From G963556115 sp963675945 (GTDB lineage: Bacteria > Planctomycetota > SZUA-567), in NCBI GenBank assembly GCA_963675945.1, contig OY780932.1, positions 1,736,001-1,800,000 on the forward strand: 64,000 nt of DNA, read 5' to 3'. Each line of letters begins with the position of its first letter. The stretch's first letter is position 1. Shown here piece by piece: positions 8,882 to 17,738 of the stretch. Made by a program: the position numbers and the translations under genes. The notes under the pieces were generated by a model, which was not told the origin of the DNA, did no database searches, and saw nothing but the letters and a program-made list of their open reading frames with translations.

Positions 8882-9085
8882 ATGAAGAGATTAATGCTGA
8901 TAGTTGTTGCCGCAGTCCTGGGATTAGCCGGGTGTGGCGGGAGTGATTCGGGGACGAGCAGCGCTTACCCCGCTTCAGAGGCGCAGATAAACCGCGAGGT
9001 CGATACTCTCAATCAGGGGGTAGATCAACTTGATCAGGAGGTAGATCAGCTTGATCATGATGTTGAGGTGTTGAACCAGGGGTAG
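8882..9085 (+). CDS. Small Lpp-like lipoprotein with heptad repeats
   Basis: A 67-residue lipoprotein. Residues 1-18 are a signal peptide with lipobox LAGC (lipidated Cys18). After a short Gly/Ser linker, the C-terminal part reads as four exact heptads: VDTLNQG, VDQLDQE, VDQLDHD, VEVLNQG. This V-x-x-L pattern predicts a short coiled coil, as in murein lipoprotein Lpp. Unlike Lpp it lacks a C-terminal lysine, so it should not be linked to peptidoglycan. It supports an outer membrane in this organism. An AGGATGAG site precedes the ATG. Confidence 0.8.
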   Translation: MKRLMLIVVAAVLGLAGCGGSDSGTSSAYPASEAQINREVDTLNQGVDQLDQEVDQLDHDVEVLNQG

Positions 9086-9145
9086 GCGAATTATACGTTC
9101 TTAGGCTTTGTAGGGTGGCGGGCGATAACTTGCCGAGTGCGCAGG

Positions 9146-10174
9146 CTAGAGGGCGTAGTGAACCGAGGTTACTCTGCCGATAAGGCGGTCGCCGGGGTCT
9201 AAAGTGATTACTGCGTGTTGCGGATCGCGGTTGTCGGGGATGCCGCACCAGCCGCTGCCGATACGGCGCAGACGTTTGATGGTGGCGCCTTCACCATCTT
9301 TGTAGATGGCGACAATCTTACCGTGGAGAGCTTCCGGGGAGTGGAGGCTCAGATCAATAGTGACGATGGCACCGGCCGGAATCGTCGGCTCCATACTGCT
9401 GCCGGTAGCGCTGACGCGGACTGCGACCATGTTCTCCGGTTGCCGGCACCATTTGGGGTCGAGGCAGATCCTGCCTTCCGGGGCGTCACGTATCTCCAGC
9501 GGCTGACCAGCGGCAATCTCATCCGGGTAGAAGGGGATCTCAAGCATGTTGGCGGCAGAGCCGGAGGCTAGGGGAGCAGGTGCAGCAGCAGGTGCTTTTG
9601 CCGTAAGGGCGGACGGCTCCGGGGGCTGGTAGGCGGCGCGCATAGATTCTATACGGCGGGAGGTGGCGAGATAATCGGTAAAACCAAGTGACGCTTCGGC
9701 TATCTGTTGTATCTGCGCCGGGAGGGGGACTGTGCTCAGTGCGGTCTCGCTCTGTAGCGGCGGCTCGGCTGCGGCGATGGTGGCGTAGCTGTAGTAGGCG
9801 GCCGCGGCGAAGACGGTATTACGGTATTCTTCCGATTCTTCATTCAAATCCAGACAGGAGGCAGCCAGTTGGCGGGATATATTATACGCGTCGGGGCGAA
9901 TAAGGTGTTTTTTGCGGGTAAAGCAGGGGAAGTAGGCGTACGCCAGCCCCAGGCTACTCCTACTGTGCCCGGTGAGCAGCCACTGCCAGTCTAGTTGGCA
10001 GAGGTGTTGAATCTTGTAGAGTTCGGGGAGCCGCGGCAGGCTTACCCCGCTGCGCCAGCCCCCGACCGTGCCTTTACTCACTTCCAGTATCGCAGCAATT
10101 TCACTATAGCTCAATTCAATAAACGTAAGAAAAATACGATCGATAAGTTCTTTATTGCTAAATATATTGGACAA
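9146..10174 (-). CDS. HTH plus S24 (LexA/CI-like) transcriptional regulator
   Basis: A 342-residue protein starting at TTG (10174) with GGAG upstream. Residues 10-55 hold a helix-turn-helix (YSEIAAILEVSKGTVGGWRS) of the phage CI type. The C-terminal 120 residues are an S24 signal-peptidase-like domain with the catalytic serine in ATGSSMEPTIPAG and lysine in ATIKRLRR. No clear Ala-Gly or Cys-Gly cleavage site stands out in the linker. It closely resembles in architecture the prophage repressor at 51301-52356, including a shared SLAYxxxP segment after the HTH, yet no phage genes surround it. It is divergent from a small gene at 10438 and may be a domesticated repressor. Confidence 0.88.
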   Translation of the reverse strand: MSNIFSNKELIDRIFLTFIELSYSEIAAILEVSKGTVGGWRSGVSLPRLPELYKIQHLCQLDWQWLLTGHSRSSLGLAYAYFPCFTRKKHLIRPDAYNISRQLAASCLDLNEESEEYRNTVFAAAAYYSYATIAAAEPPLQSETALSTVPLPAQIQQIAEASLGFTDYLATSRRIESMRAAYQPPEPSALTAKAPAAAPAPLASGSAANMLEIPFYPDEIAAGQPLEIRDAPEGRICLDPKWCRQPENMVAVRVSATGSSMEPTIPAGAIVTIDLSLHSPEALHGKIVAIYKDGEGATIKRLRRIGSGWCGIPDNRDPQHAVITLDPGDRLIGRVTSVHYAL

Positions 10175-10259
10175 ATAAGTATCTCCGTCTTAAAATTTCT
10201 TCCAAATAAGCCTTGATTATTTTTAAAAAAAGTGTATATTGAGAAATATATGATATATT

Positions 10260-10276
10260 GTATTAAAAATTAATAC
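10260..10276. promoter_or_regulatory. Palindromic candidate operator between divergent genes
   Basis: A perfect inverted repeat, GTATTAA-AAA-TTAATAC, in the AT-rich gap between the LexA/CI-like gene and the small gene at 10438. Position and symmetry suggest the regulator's own operator; this is inferred, not shown. Confidence 0.4.
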
Positions 10277-10437
10277 GAAATCAAGAAGAATATTGGTTGT
10301 TTGGTGAATATTTTCTAGATATATGCATTAAACGCTAAAAGTTTGAATCAAGGCAGGGTGTGTCCGGGTCGATTGGGGCGATTCTGGGCTGGTTTATTCG
10401 GGTTAGTATGGTTGGTAGACAATAATGAGGATGAATT

Positions 10438-10650
10438 ATGGAGATGTACAGAATTTTGCAACGTGGTAGGCGGTTGGCAGCGATGAAGCAGCGGAAGAAT
10501 GATGTGGAGAATATCGCCGAGGGCAGGGAGCTGATCTATCTGCGGCGGCGACGGGTGATTGAGGCGTTGCTACGTGGATTGCAGGAGGCGGTACTCGGCA
10601 GGGAGTTGGAGCTGGCGCGCGAGCAGCTTGAGGAGTTGGAACAGATCTGA
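10438..10650 (+). CDS. Small basic helical protein of unknown function
   Basis: A 70-residue, Arg/Glu/Leu-rich, strongly helical protein (MEMYRILQRGRRLAAMKQ at the start, ELELAREQLEELEQI at the end), predicted to form a coiled coil. GAGGA lies 9 bases before the ATG. It is transcribed away from the LexA/CI-like regulator, with the palindrome at 10260 between them, so it may be the regulator's target. I do not recognise a family. Confidence 0.55.
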   Translation: MEMYRILQRGRRLAAMKQRKNDVENIAEGRELIYLRRRRVIEALLRGLQEAVLGRELELAREQLEELEQI

Positions 10651-10669
10651 GGTGCCTCAGCACCTCCGT

Positions 10670-11185
10670 ACGCGTAATGATACATATAAAAATGAGGAAG
10701 CGTGCGTTTGCTTCTTTTCCAAAGAAGATTCAGCTTTGCTGAATAAGAGATTAGGTTTTGCGTTGGCTTGCTAAAATGCGTAGGCCTTCGGGCTGAGGTT
10801 GGAGGCTGACTGGAGTTGAGGCTTTTATGCATAGCTGGGCTGAGGTTATGTCGCTATTTATGTGATTATACTCTCAGTTACTGATGCAGTAACTGAGATG
10901 CACCTTTGGAAAAGATGCACCCACGACTCATTCTTCACCAGTTCGGAATTCGCATGTGTCCTCTCGGAAAACGTTCATGGTCTGAAAATACTACACCAGT
11001 TCGTATTTTCAGACCATCTAGGGATAGATGAGCGGGCTGCGAGATGCAGCCTCAGCCGGTAGCGTTGCTACCGGCTGGTGTATTGCCTTGAATATATAAG
11101 AAAATTGCGTTGGCAATTTTCCATCTAGGGATAGATGAGCGGGCTGCGAGATGCAGCCTCAGCCAGCAACGGTGCTTTGCTGGCT
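10670..11185 (+). repeat. Composite palindromic repeat, copy R1 (full length)
   Basis: An intergenic repeat of about 515 bases. Its first part (10670-10800) recurs inverted at 18155-18300. Then come nested palindromes: an 11-bp stem at 10873-10897 (CTCAGTTACTG/CAGTAACTGAG), a stem at 10979-11015 (GGTCTGAAAATA), a GC-rich hairpin at 11054-11076 (AGCCGGTAGC-GTT-GCTACCGGCT), a GAAAATTGC hairpin at 11100-11121, and a second, different GC-rich hairpin at 11161-11185. The GGGCTGCGAGATGCAGCCTC module appears twice. It lies between convergent genes. Confidence 0.85.
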
Positions 11186-11193
11186 GTAGTGTA

Positions 11194-12051
11194 CTAACAG
11201 TCGGTGGTGACGATGTGGTTGCCGATTTCGCAGTCGATATGCCCGGCGATTACCGGACACTTCGCCCGGAGCAGGAAGTAGATGCCGGGGCGCGAATTAC
11301 CACTGAGGCTTTCGAAGTTACCCTGACCTTTGGAGATGATGAGCTCGGCGTTATGATACCGCTCCAGGAAGGTCTCCGAGCACCACTCGAGTACGGTTCC
11401 GGGGGCGTCGCTACCGTTGTCGATAACCTCGACTGTCTCGGTGATTCCGGCTTGGACTGCGTCGGCGTAGACCGAATCGTTGAGGATGGGCTCACCCCGT
11501 ACTACGTAGCAGCAGCGTTTGGGGCCGAGTTCTTCAAGGAGTACCCGGTCACAGACGATCTCACCGGCGTTGTCACCGAGGATCAGAATCTGCTTGGCGT
11601 TCTGGAGCTTTTCCAAAAATTCTCCAATTGCGCCGCCGTGAAGTGTGGCGTCGGCGGCACTGCGCAATAGTTCAGGGAGCTTACTGAGTGGCGGGCAGTT
11701 GGGGGCGCCGGAGTCGATAATATTACCAAAGATTGCCAGATTGATCGCGGTCTGTAGCGGTTGTGCCGATTCGGCGACGAGGCGCTTCATCTCCGGGTAG
11801 AGCTGGAGCGCGGCGGTATTTGAATCTTTACGTATCTGGGCGTAAGGGTCGATACAGCCGGTCTTCGCCTTGATTATCCGGTGGATCAGGGCGGCCATGT
11901 AAGGGGGAGAGTGTTGGGTGCTGATCTGGGAGAGTTGCTGTAGGCAGCTCTGCAGCGTCTCTTCGCGGATCTGCTCGTCGGCGGTGGCAAAGGTCACAGC
12001 TTCAAAGATCTGGCGCACTAGACAGGGTATACACTCAAGATAAGTCTTCAT
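11194..12051 (-). CDS. DUF89 family metal-dependent phosphatase (damage-control type)
   Basis: A 285-residue protein starting at the ATG at 12051, where GAGGT precedes; the frame runs 45 bases further 5' without a ribosome site. It matches the bacterial/archaeal DUF89 (ARMT1-like) fold: N-terminal MKTYLECIPCLVRQ with paired cysteines, the helical domain, then metal-site motifs LGDNAGEIVCDRVL (Asp and Asn ligands) and SKGQGNFESL, and the end PVIAGHID. Family members hydrolyse phosphate esters of damaged metabolites such as sugar phosphates; the substrate here is unknown. A repeat hairpin begins nine bases after the stop. Confidence 0.88.
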   Translation of the reverse strand: MKTYLECIPCLVRQIFEAVTFATADEQIREETLQSCLQQLSQISTQHSPPYMAALIHRIIKAKTGCIDPYAQIRKDSNTAALQLYPEMKRLVAESAQPLQTAINLAIFGNIIDSGAPNCPPLSKLPELLRSAADATLHGGAIGEFLEKLQNAKQILILGDNAGEIVCDRVLLEELGPKRCCYVVRGEPILNDSVYADAVQAGITETVEVIDNGSDAPGTVLEWCSETFLERYHNAELIISKGQGNFESLSGNSRPGIYFLLRAKCPVIAGHIDCEIGNHIVTTDC

Positions 12052-12290
12052 TGGATCGACCTCGGGGTTATTCATTAAAAACCCTGCGCTCTCCACTAGA
12101 GCGGCAGGTAAGTCTAGAGCCGAGTGGTCTCGGCGGAAAATCTGTTATTCCCGGTTCAGCCGGGTGAGGCGGTAAGAACTCTGCCTCCGGCACGGGTTGC
12201 GGAATATTGCGGCGACGTGCATTATAATTTCTCTCTTCTTCGTTGTTTGCTGCTTATAAACTGCTTATTGTCTTGCTCGGGTCTATACTC

Positions 12291-12497
12291 TTACTCGGTG
12301 AAGCTCTCGACCTTTATCCAGCCGGACTCCGGTAGGCTATGAAAGCAGACCGGAACTGGCGCTGACCATTCTCCGCTCGGGCTTACGCTCCAACGGGTGT
12401 AGCGGTCTAGTGGCTCAGTTGATTTGTCAATACGGTACCCTTGCGGATGATAACCGATATCAATCTCGGTGGCAAGGTAGGTAGTAGGGTTTTGCAT
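12291..12497 (-). CDS. Small hypothetical protein
   Basis: A 68-residue soluble protein with an AAGGATAG site before the ATG at 12497. It is rich in aromatic and polar residues (RYTRWSVSPSGEWSAPVPV), suggesting a compact beta domain. It lies on the same strand between the DUF89 gene and the DUF5320-like genes. No family is recognised. Confidence 0.5.
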   Translation of the reverse strand: MQNPTTYLATEIDIGYHPQGYRIDKSTEPLDRYTRWSVSPSGEWSAPVPVCFHSLPESGWIKVESFTE

Positions 12498-12600
12498 AAG
12501 GCTATCCTTGGTGCGCAACTGGAGCGCACAGTAATATAATATAGGAGAATACTCAAAATTATTATATATACTCGCGCTCCGGTCACAAGTGATTTCTCGG

Positions 12601-12921
12601 TTAGTTCTCAGATTTTTCCAGCGCTGCGAGCTGTTCGGAGATACCCTTGAGGGTATTCTCCAGATAGGACGCTTGATTTTTCAGTACGCTTATCTGCTCG
12701 TCCTTGGTCGGAGCCGAGATTCCACCGGGGATAATTCCGGGGTTGTTATACCCCTGATTGAAACCACGTCTACGGGCGAATCCACCACCGCAGCCTCTGC
12801 CCATACCCACACCGCCGACTGGGGCGGCGAATCCGGGTGCGGTAAAACCTGCACAGTATCCGGCTCTGCGTCCGGTCATTGCTCCGGCTCCCTGGGGGCC
12901 GGTTCCATCTCTTCTTGGCAT
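12601..12921 (-). CDS. DUF5320-like glycine/arginine-rich protein
   Basis: A 106-residue protein starting at the ATG at 12921, eight bases after AAGGAG. The N-terminus MPRRDGTGPQGAGAMTGR followed by AGYCAGF is the hallmark of DUF5320 proteins of anaerobes. The middle is Gly/Arg-rich with a cysteine (GRGCGGGFARRRGF) and the last 45 residues form a coiled coil (QISVLKNQASYLENTLKGIS). Such proteins are common near metal-cluster carrier (NifX/NifB-like) genes, but none is nearby. Function unknown. Paired with the zinc-ribbon gene just upstream. Confidence 0.8.
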   Translation of the reverse strand: MPRRDGTGPQGAGAMTGRRAGYCAGFTAPGFAAPVGGVGMGRGCGGGFARRRGFNQGYNNPGIIPGGISAPTKDEQISVLKNQASYLENTLKGISEQLAALEKSEN

Positions 12922-13021
12922 AATATTTCTCCTTATATGCAATTGGTGTTTTGTTAAAGTAAGTGTTTAGGGTCTCGCTGGTTCGGTTGTAAGCCGAACC
13001 TCTCTTGTTTTCAAGCCATGT

Positions 13022-13204
13022 TTATTCGCGGCTGAGAGGGGAGCCGCAATTGGGGCAGCGCAGCGAAGTGCAGGGTTGACCGCGGTCATGCGGCTGCTTG
13101 TGTCCGCAGTTGGTGCAGATGCAGAAACCACCGGCACCGCCGCCGTTACCACCCATTCTACCCATGCCGCCACCGGCTGAGCCTCTTCCGTCCTGTCCTG
13201 GCAT
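13022..13204 (-). CDS. Small glycine-rich zinc-ribbon protein (DUF5320-associated)
   Basis: A 60-residue protein with the ATG at 13204 and AGGAGG eight bases upstream. Residues 1-26 are Gly/Met-rich (MPGQDGRGSAGGGMGRMGG). The rest is a zinc ribbon: CICTNCGHKQPH followed by LRCPNCGSPL, giving two CxxC knuckles. It resembles small proteins that accompany DUF5320 genes in anaerobes. It is the likely first gene of a two-gene unit with 12601-12921. Role unknown; metal binding is inferred from the knuckles. Confidence 0.75.
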   Translation of the reverse strand: MPGQDGRGSAGGGMGRMGGNGGGAGGFCICTNCGHKQPHDRGQPCTSLRCPNCGSPLSRE

Positions 13205-13548
13205 AATTGATCCTCCTGTTGAAAAAGTGAATAAAGTATCTCCGTTCTGGTAATTCGCTGGCGCAGTGTATTTCGTAGTCGCAAAGCGTAAGTTACTACT
13301 GACGGACGCATCATTGTGGCCTGTTCGCAGGCGACAATGAGAATAAAACAAGAAGTGTGCCAATGATTGTAATTAGAGGAGGTATTTTATATCTGCTTAG
13401 TGGATAAGATGTTGCAGGTTTTGACATATATTGGCTGTTGCTGTTGCCGGTTGCGTTATTGCGACTCTGTGCTGCGCAGAAACGCAAGGGTGCGACTCTG
13501 CGACTCTGCGACGCGGTGGTATGGGGGAAGAGTAGGGGTGAGAGTAAT

Positions 13549-13825
13549 TCAGCCGGTAGCGTTGCTACCGGCTGAGGCTGCTTCTGCAGCCCGCCCATCT
13601 GCATGGGCGTTTGGCATACCTTTTCCAAAGGTATGTTGAAGATTTTATGAGTAGTCTCATAGATGCCAAGTCTTGCGAAATGGTGAGCAAGAGGTGGGAC
13701 GAATAAAATCTGAAAGTATAATCATAAAAAAAAATAGTTAACTCAGATATACGCTACATGTTAAAAGCTGTGATTATAACCTAACCCACTTCTTTATCCG
13801 AAGGCCTAAGCATTTTAGCTGGTCA
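13549..13825 (-). repeat. Composite palindromic repeat, copy R2 (inverted, partial)
   Basis: Read on the minus strand this carries the same module order as R1: a GCTAAAATGC-type segment (about 13808-13825), the TGATTATACT segment, then GCTGCAGAAGCAGCCTC and the AGCCGGTAGC hairpin at 13549-13570. The CTCAGTTACTG palindrome of other copies is replaced here. Just left of it, 13461-13511 holds several copies of GCGACTCTG. It occupies most of the 856-base gap between the divergent genes at 13204 and 14061. Confidence 0.75.
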
Positions 13826-14060
13826 ACTAAGGTTAAAAGTATCCTGTCATAATCTTTCGGTTAATGCAAGTGTATTGACTTTTAGGTTGAGTATTGAAGT
13901 CTGGGCTTTTGGCGCGAAGCGTTTTACTATAAGTTTAGAATTTGGGAGTGTGATTGATATTTTTAGGTGGATTATAAATTTGACTTGGGTCGGGCGGGCG
14001 TGGATAATATTTTAGTTATAATTAATGCGCTATACTGAGGTGGATAGATAAGGGGTGATA

Positions 14061-15485
14061 ATGGAATCAATGGCAGAGTTTGAAGAGGAGTGGTGCAGGA
14101 GGTTCAACGGCACGAGGGAGAATGACTGTTTGGAGGGGTATTATATACAGAGGAAAACAAAGGAGAAGATTTCGGTAAGATTGGATTTAAAGAAGTATAA
14201 CAAGTTAGTACAGCTCTCTGCTGAGGTTAAAAAATTGCGACAGAATAACTTTGAAGGTTATAAGGATAGAATTCAGAGTCTGGTAGACTCTTGGAACGAA
14301 GAATGGAATGAAAAATGGAATAGTAATCACTTAGATGGTGCCGATTTATCAGGAGCAGTTTTGTATAATTTAAAATTAAGCGATTGTTCTTTTAAAGTAA
14401 CAAACTTCAATGATGCTAAAATTGAGTGGTCAAAATTTGAACGGGTTGATCTTGATGATTCGAGTTTTTGCAAGGCTAAAATAAAGTTATCGACATTTGC
14501 AGACTCTTCATTTAACCGGAGTGATCTGCGCGGGGCAAAGATTGCAGGGAGTGATTTTACCACCTGCATATGCGAGGGTATGCGGGTAGATGGCGCAGAA
14601 TTTGAAAACTCGAATCTGACTAATATGCTATATACTCCTTCGCCGTATGATGATTATAGCAAGATATTATTTGAGCAGTCGAATATTAAGGTAGCCCAAT
14701 TTCCGGATGCGGTATTGTCTTTTATTAATTACAATCGGAAGAAGAAGTTGTGGAATGATTGGTTTGCTAAAGAAATAAGAAGATATACCTCATCATCAAC
14801 ATTTGAGTTTGAATCATATGTTAATAAAACACCAATTATATCATATATTATGCCTGAAAAGTTGGAAAAAAGTATTTGGGGTTACTTAGTTCTTCCAATC
14901 TTTTCTATCATTTTCTATCTATGTATTTTTTTGCTAGAAATTATTATTTGTGCTATGTATTGTGCAAAAAATAATGGAATATACGGTGCAATTAAGGGGT
15001 GTATAAATGGCGCAATAAGTGGTGCAACACGAGTTTTCTGGTACTCGACAAATTATGGGTACTCTACCTTTAGGATTGTGGCAACATTTATTTCTTTGAC
15101 CCTGTTGTTTACCTTGATCTATTTTATTGGTGGAGACGCAATTATTAATTTGGAGCCAACAACTGTTGTCTCAGGTGAAACTGTTACCGTACATTTGGAT
15201 AACTGGTATAAGTTATTAAGGTGCTTGTATTTTTCGATCGTGACGATGACGACCCTGGGGTTTGGTGATATTACGGCAACGGCGGATAGAACTCCGGGAT
15301 ATATCATTATTTCAGTTCATGTAATATTGGGGTATATTATTCTTGGAGCATTGATCACCCGGTTTGGGACTTTATTCAGCAGTAATGGACCGACTATAAC
15401 CCTGGAGGATTATAAGAGGATGCATCCTAATAAGAGAGCTGAGTCGGAGCAGGGTGATGATGGTTTGGCTGAGGCTGAAGAATAG
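14061..15485 (+). CDS. Pentapeptide-repeat potassium channel
   Basis: A 474-residue protein; the ATG at 14061 follows AGGGG. Residues about 90-200 form a pentapeptide-repeat helix (DGADLSGAVL, DLDDSSFCKAKI, SDLRGAKIAGSDF), a right-handed quadrilateral beta helix. The C-terminal half is a membrane ion channel: a hydrophobic segment at about 275-300, then the two-helix pore unit (Ion_trans_2) with pore helix and filter TMTTLGFGDITAT at about 393-405 and a final helix HVILGYIILGALITRFG. The TLGFGD filter indicates K+ selectivity. An acidic tail follows. The pentapeptide part may be a sensor or oligomerisation module; its ligand is unknown. Confidence 0.9.
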   Translation: MESMAEFEEEWCRRFNGTRENDCLEGYYIQRKTKEKISVRLDLKKYNKLVQLSAEVKKLRQNNFEGYKDRIQSLVDSWNEEWNEKWNSNHLDGADLSGAVLYNLKLSDCSFKVTNFNDAKIEWSKFERVDLDDSSFCKAKIKLSTFADSSFNRSDLRGAKIAGSDFTTCICEGMRVDGAEFENSNLTNMLYTPSPYDDYSKILFEQSNIKVAQFPDAVLSFINYNRKKKLWNDWFAKEIRRYTSSSTFEFESYVNKTPIISYIMPEKLEKSIWGYLVLPIFSIIFYLCIFLLEIIICAMYCAKNNGIYGAIKGCINGAISGATRVFWYSTNYGYSTFRIVATFISLTLLFTLIYFIGGDAIINLEPTTVVSGETVTVHLDNWYKLLRCLYFSIVTMTTLGFGDITATADRTPGYIIISVHVILGYIILGALITRFGTLFSSNGPTITLEDYKRMHPNKRAESEQGDDGLAEAEE

Positions 15486-15580
15486 GGTATGGGGGAAGGT
15501 GCTTAGGGTTTTATGTTGGTTGGCCGGGGCGTGTTGGCCTTTGGGGTAAGTGTTTGGGTTGGCTGAAGTATGGGCTTTGG

Positions 15581-15975
15581 CGCAGAGCGTGTTTCAGAGG
15601 TTTGCCCCTCAGCGGCCTATGATTATATTCTCAGTTACTGCATGCAGTAACTGAGATTTACTTTTGGAAAAGGTATGCCTACGACTCATTCCTCACCAGT
15701 TCGGAATTCGCATGTGTCCTCTCGGAAAACACTCATGGTCTGAAAATATTGTACCAGTTCATATTTTCAGACATCTAGGGACAGATGGGTGGGCTGCAGA
15801 AGCAGCCTCAGCCGGTAGCGTTGCTACCGGCTGGTGTGTCGCCTTGAATATATATGAAAATTGCGTATACAATTTTCGGGGTTTGGTGATAAAATTTGGT
15901 TATAGTGGATAATACCTTCGAACATACCCTACGCTTCCAAATTACGCTTGCGAAAACTGTCTGCCGGACACCGGC
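15581..15975 (+). repeat. Composite palindromic repeat, copy R3 (first tandem unit)
   Basis: First unit of a tandem duplication with a 395-base period; it begins with CGCAGAGCGTGTTTC. It holds a perfect 26-bp palindrome (CTCAGTTACTGCA and its complement, 15630-15655), the GTCTGAAAATA hairpin (15738-15772), the AGCCGGTAGC-GTT-GCTACCGGCT hairpin, a GAAAATTG hairpin and a tail ending CTGTCTGCCGGACA. No open frame with a ribosome site. With R4 it fills the gap between convergent genes at 15485 and 16382. Confidence 0.85.
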
Positions 15976-16375
15976 CGCAGAGCGTGTTTCGGAAGTTTGT
16001 TCCTTGGTGGTCTATGATTATATTCTCAGTTACTGCATGCAGTAACTGAGATTTACTTTTGGAAAAGGTATGCCTACGACTCATTCCTCACCAGTTCGGA
16101 ATTCGCATGTGTCCTCTCGGAAAACGCTCATGGTCTGAAAATATTGTACCAGTTCATATTTTCAGACATCTAGGGACAGATGGGTCTGAAAATATTGTAC
16201 CAGTTCATATTTTCGGGGTTTGGTGATAAAATTTGGTTATAGCGGATAATACCTTCGAACATACCCTACGCTTCCAAATTACGCTTGCGAAAACTGTCTG
16301 CCGGACAGACATCTAGGGACAGATGGGTGGGCTGGGAGATGCAGCTTCAGCCAGCAACGAAAGTTGCTGGCTGAA
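15976..16375 (+). repeat. Composite palindromic repeat, copy R4 (second tandem unit) with terminal GAAA hairpin
   Basis: Second tandem unit, about 58 bases shorter than R3, with near-identical sequence over its first 170 bases including the 26-bp palindrome at 16025-16050. The GTCTGAAAATATTG segment is duplicated inside it. It ends in a perfect 13-bp stem (TTCAGCCAGCAAC) closed by a GAAA tetraloop at 16346-16375, seven bases before the stop of the convergent minus-strand gene. Confidence 0.85.
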
Positions 16376-16381
16376 TAATCA

Positions 16382-17738
16382 CTACTCAACGTTAGGGATC
16401 GGGGTGAAGACTGGTTTTTCGCCGTCTTGGATATCCCGGCCGATGGGGTGGAACGCGACCTCCAGGCGGCGGGTGGCCGGTTCGAAGATGACGATCTGCA
16501 GGGTGGACGGGCGGTAGATAAAGCCGTCGGTAGCCTTGCCCGGGCCGTAGCCGGCGAGCTGCTTGAGATCTTCAAGGCTGTGCTTGTCGCCGTTGGCGGC
16601 GAGGAGGCGCTGCTGCGACGCCCAGCGCAGCTTGTTGCCGACATAGAGGGTGTTATCCCCGGCGAGGAGGTTCTGCTTGGCGACATTGTCCCGCGCCTTG
16701 GCTGCGCCCATGACATTGTCCAGACTGGTCTTGAGCATGTAGCAGTTTACCGCGCCGATACTCTGCGGGATGCGCCAGGGCAGGTAGAGATTCGGATTAT
16801 CAGCGACGCGGCGGAGCCGGTTCTCCGCGTAGGTGAGGTTGTCTTCGTAGACTCCGAGGTCGTTGTTATCAGCGAGGAAGACCAGATGCCCGAAGGTGTA
16901 GTCGGCGGCGGTCTTATTGAGTAATTTGGTCATCGCGTCGATTGTTCGAGCTGTTTCGGCGTAGACCCGAAGATCGGCCGGGTAGGAGCGTTTATGTTCG
17001 TCGCTGTACTTGCCGCCGATATCGGAGTCGAGGAGGGCGAAGTAGAGGCACTGGGCATCTGAAGCGTCGGCAGTAGCGTGGCTGCTGTAGCCGCTGACGC
17101 CGATAATCAGCCCGAGATAGCCGACGAGGGTGAGGGAGTCTCCTTGTGGGAGTTTATAGTTCAGAACCGCTTGCAGGCCGGAGAGCTGGAAGGTTTTGCC
17201 ATCGTCCCAGTCGAGGTTGCGGGCGGTGATGACGTTGCCTGTGGTCGAGGCCTGCGCCAGTACTCCAACAGCGCTGCAACTGGTGGCGCGCAGGACATCG
17301 GCGGTGAGATTGAAGAGGCGCAGCTCGTCCGGGGAGAGCAGGCCGTCGCCGAGTACATTCTGCTTGCGCCGTGCAGAGGCTCTCGGCCATGCCATCGAGT
17401 TCGTCGCGGAAATTCTGCGGCGTATTCGGCCAGATTTTTTGCATTCGGCTGAGCATCAAGTTATAATTCTCGTTATTATTGAGAAAATCGACAAAGTAGC
17501 TGTCGAGGAGGCTCTCGTAGTTATTTACCGCTTCTTTGATCCTGGCGCCGTGGGCGACACCGGCGGCGTGGCGGCTGCAGCCGGGCTGGCTGAGGTCGAC
17601 GGTGAGCAGGTAGTAGCCGTCTTTCTTCGCCTGGGTGGCGAGTTCCGGCGTGGTAGCGGGAGTACCGGCTGCCAGTACCGGGGCGGAAGTAATGAGTAGG
17701 GTTAGGAGGAGGGCGGGTAAGGTGAGCAGTCTCTTCAT
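16382..17738 (-). pseudogene. Frameshifted C45-like Ntn-hydrolase (acyltransferase/amidase type)
   Basis: Two overlapping frames encode one protein. The first (from the ATG at 17738) has a signal peptide (MKRLLTLPALLLTLLITSAP) and the N-terminal part of a C45-type autoproteolytic hydrolase (NFRDELDGMAESL). The second, ending at 16382, continues from about 17365 with SPDELRLFNLTADVL, the likely nucleophile in TSCSAVGVLAQ and the ARNLDWDDG motif. Joining them needs a +1 shift near 17355-17375, where there is no homopolymer. The intact product would be about 450 residues, exported, and would cleave an amide after self-processing at the cysteine. It is either a pseudogene or a sequencing error. 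Confidence 0.8.

Noticed and set aside
11110..11670. Plus-strand frame opposite the DUF89 gene
   Set aside because: The minus-strand DUF89 protein has family motifs and a ribosome site; the opposite frame starts inside repeat R1.
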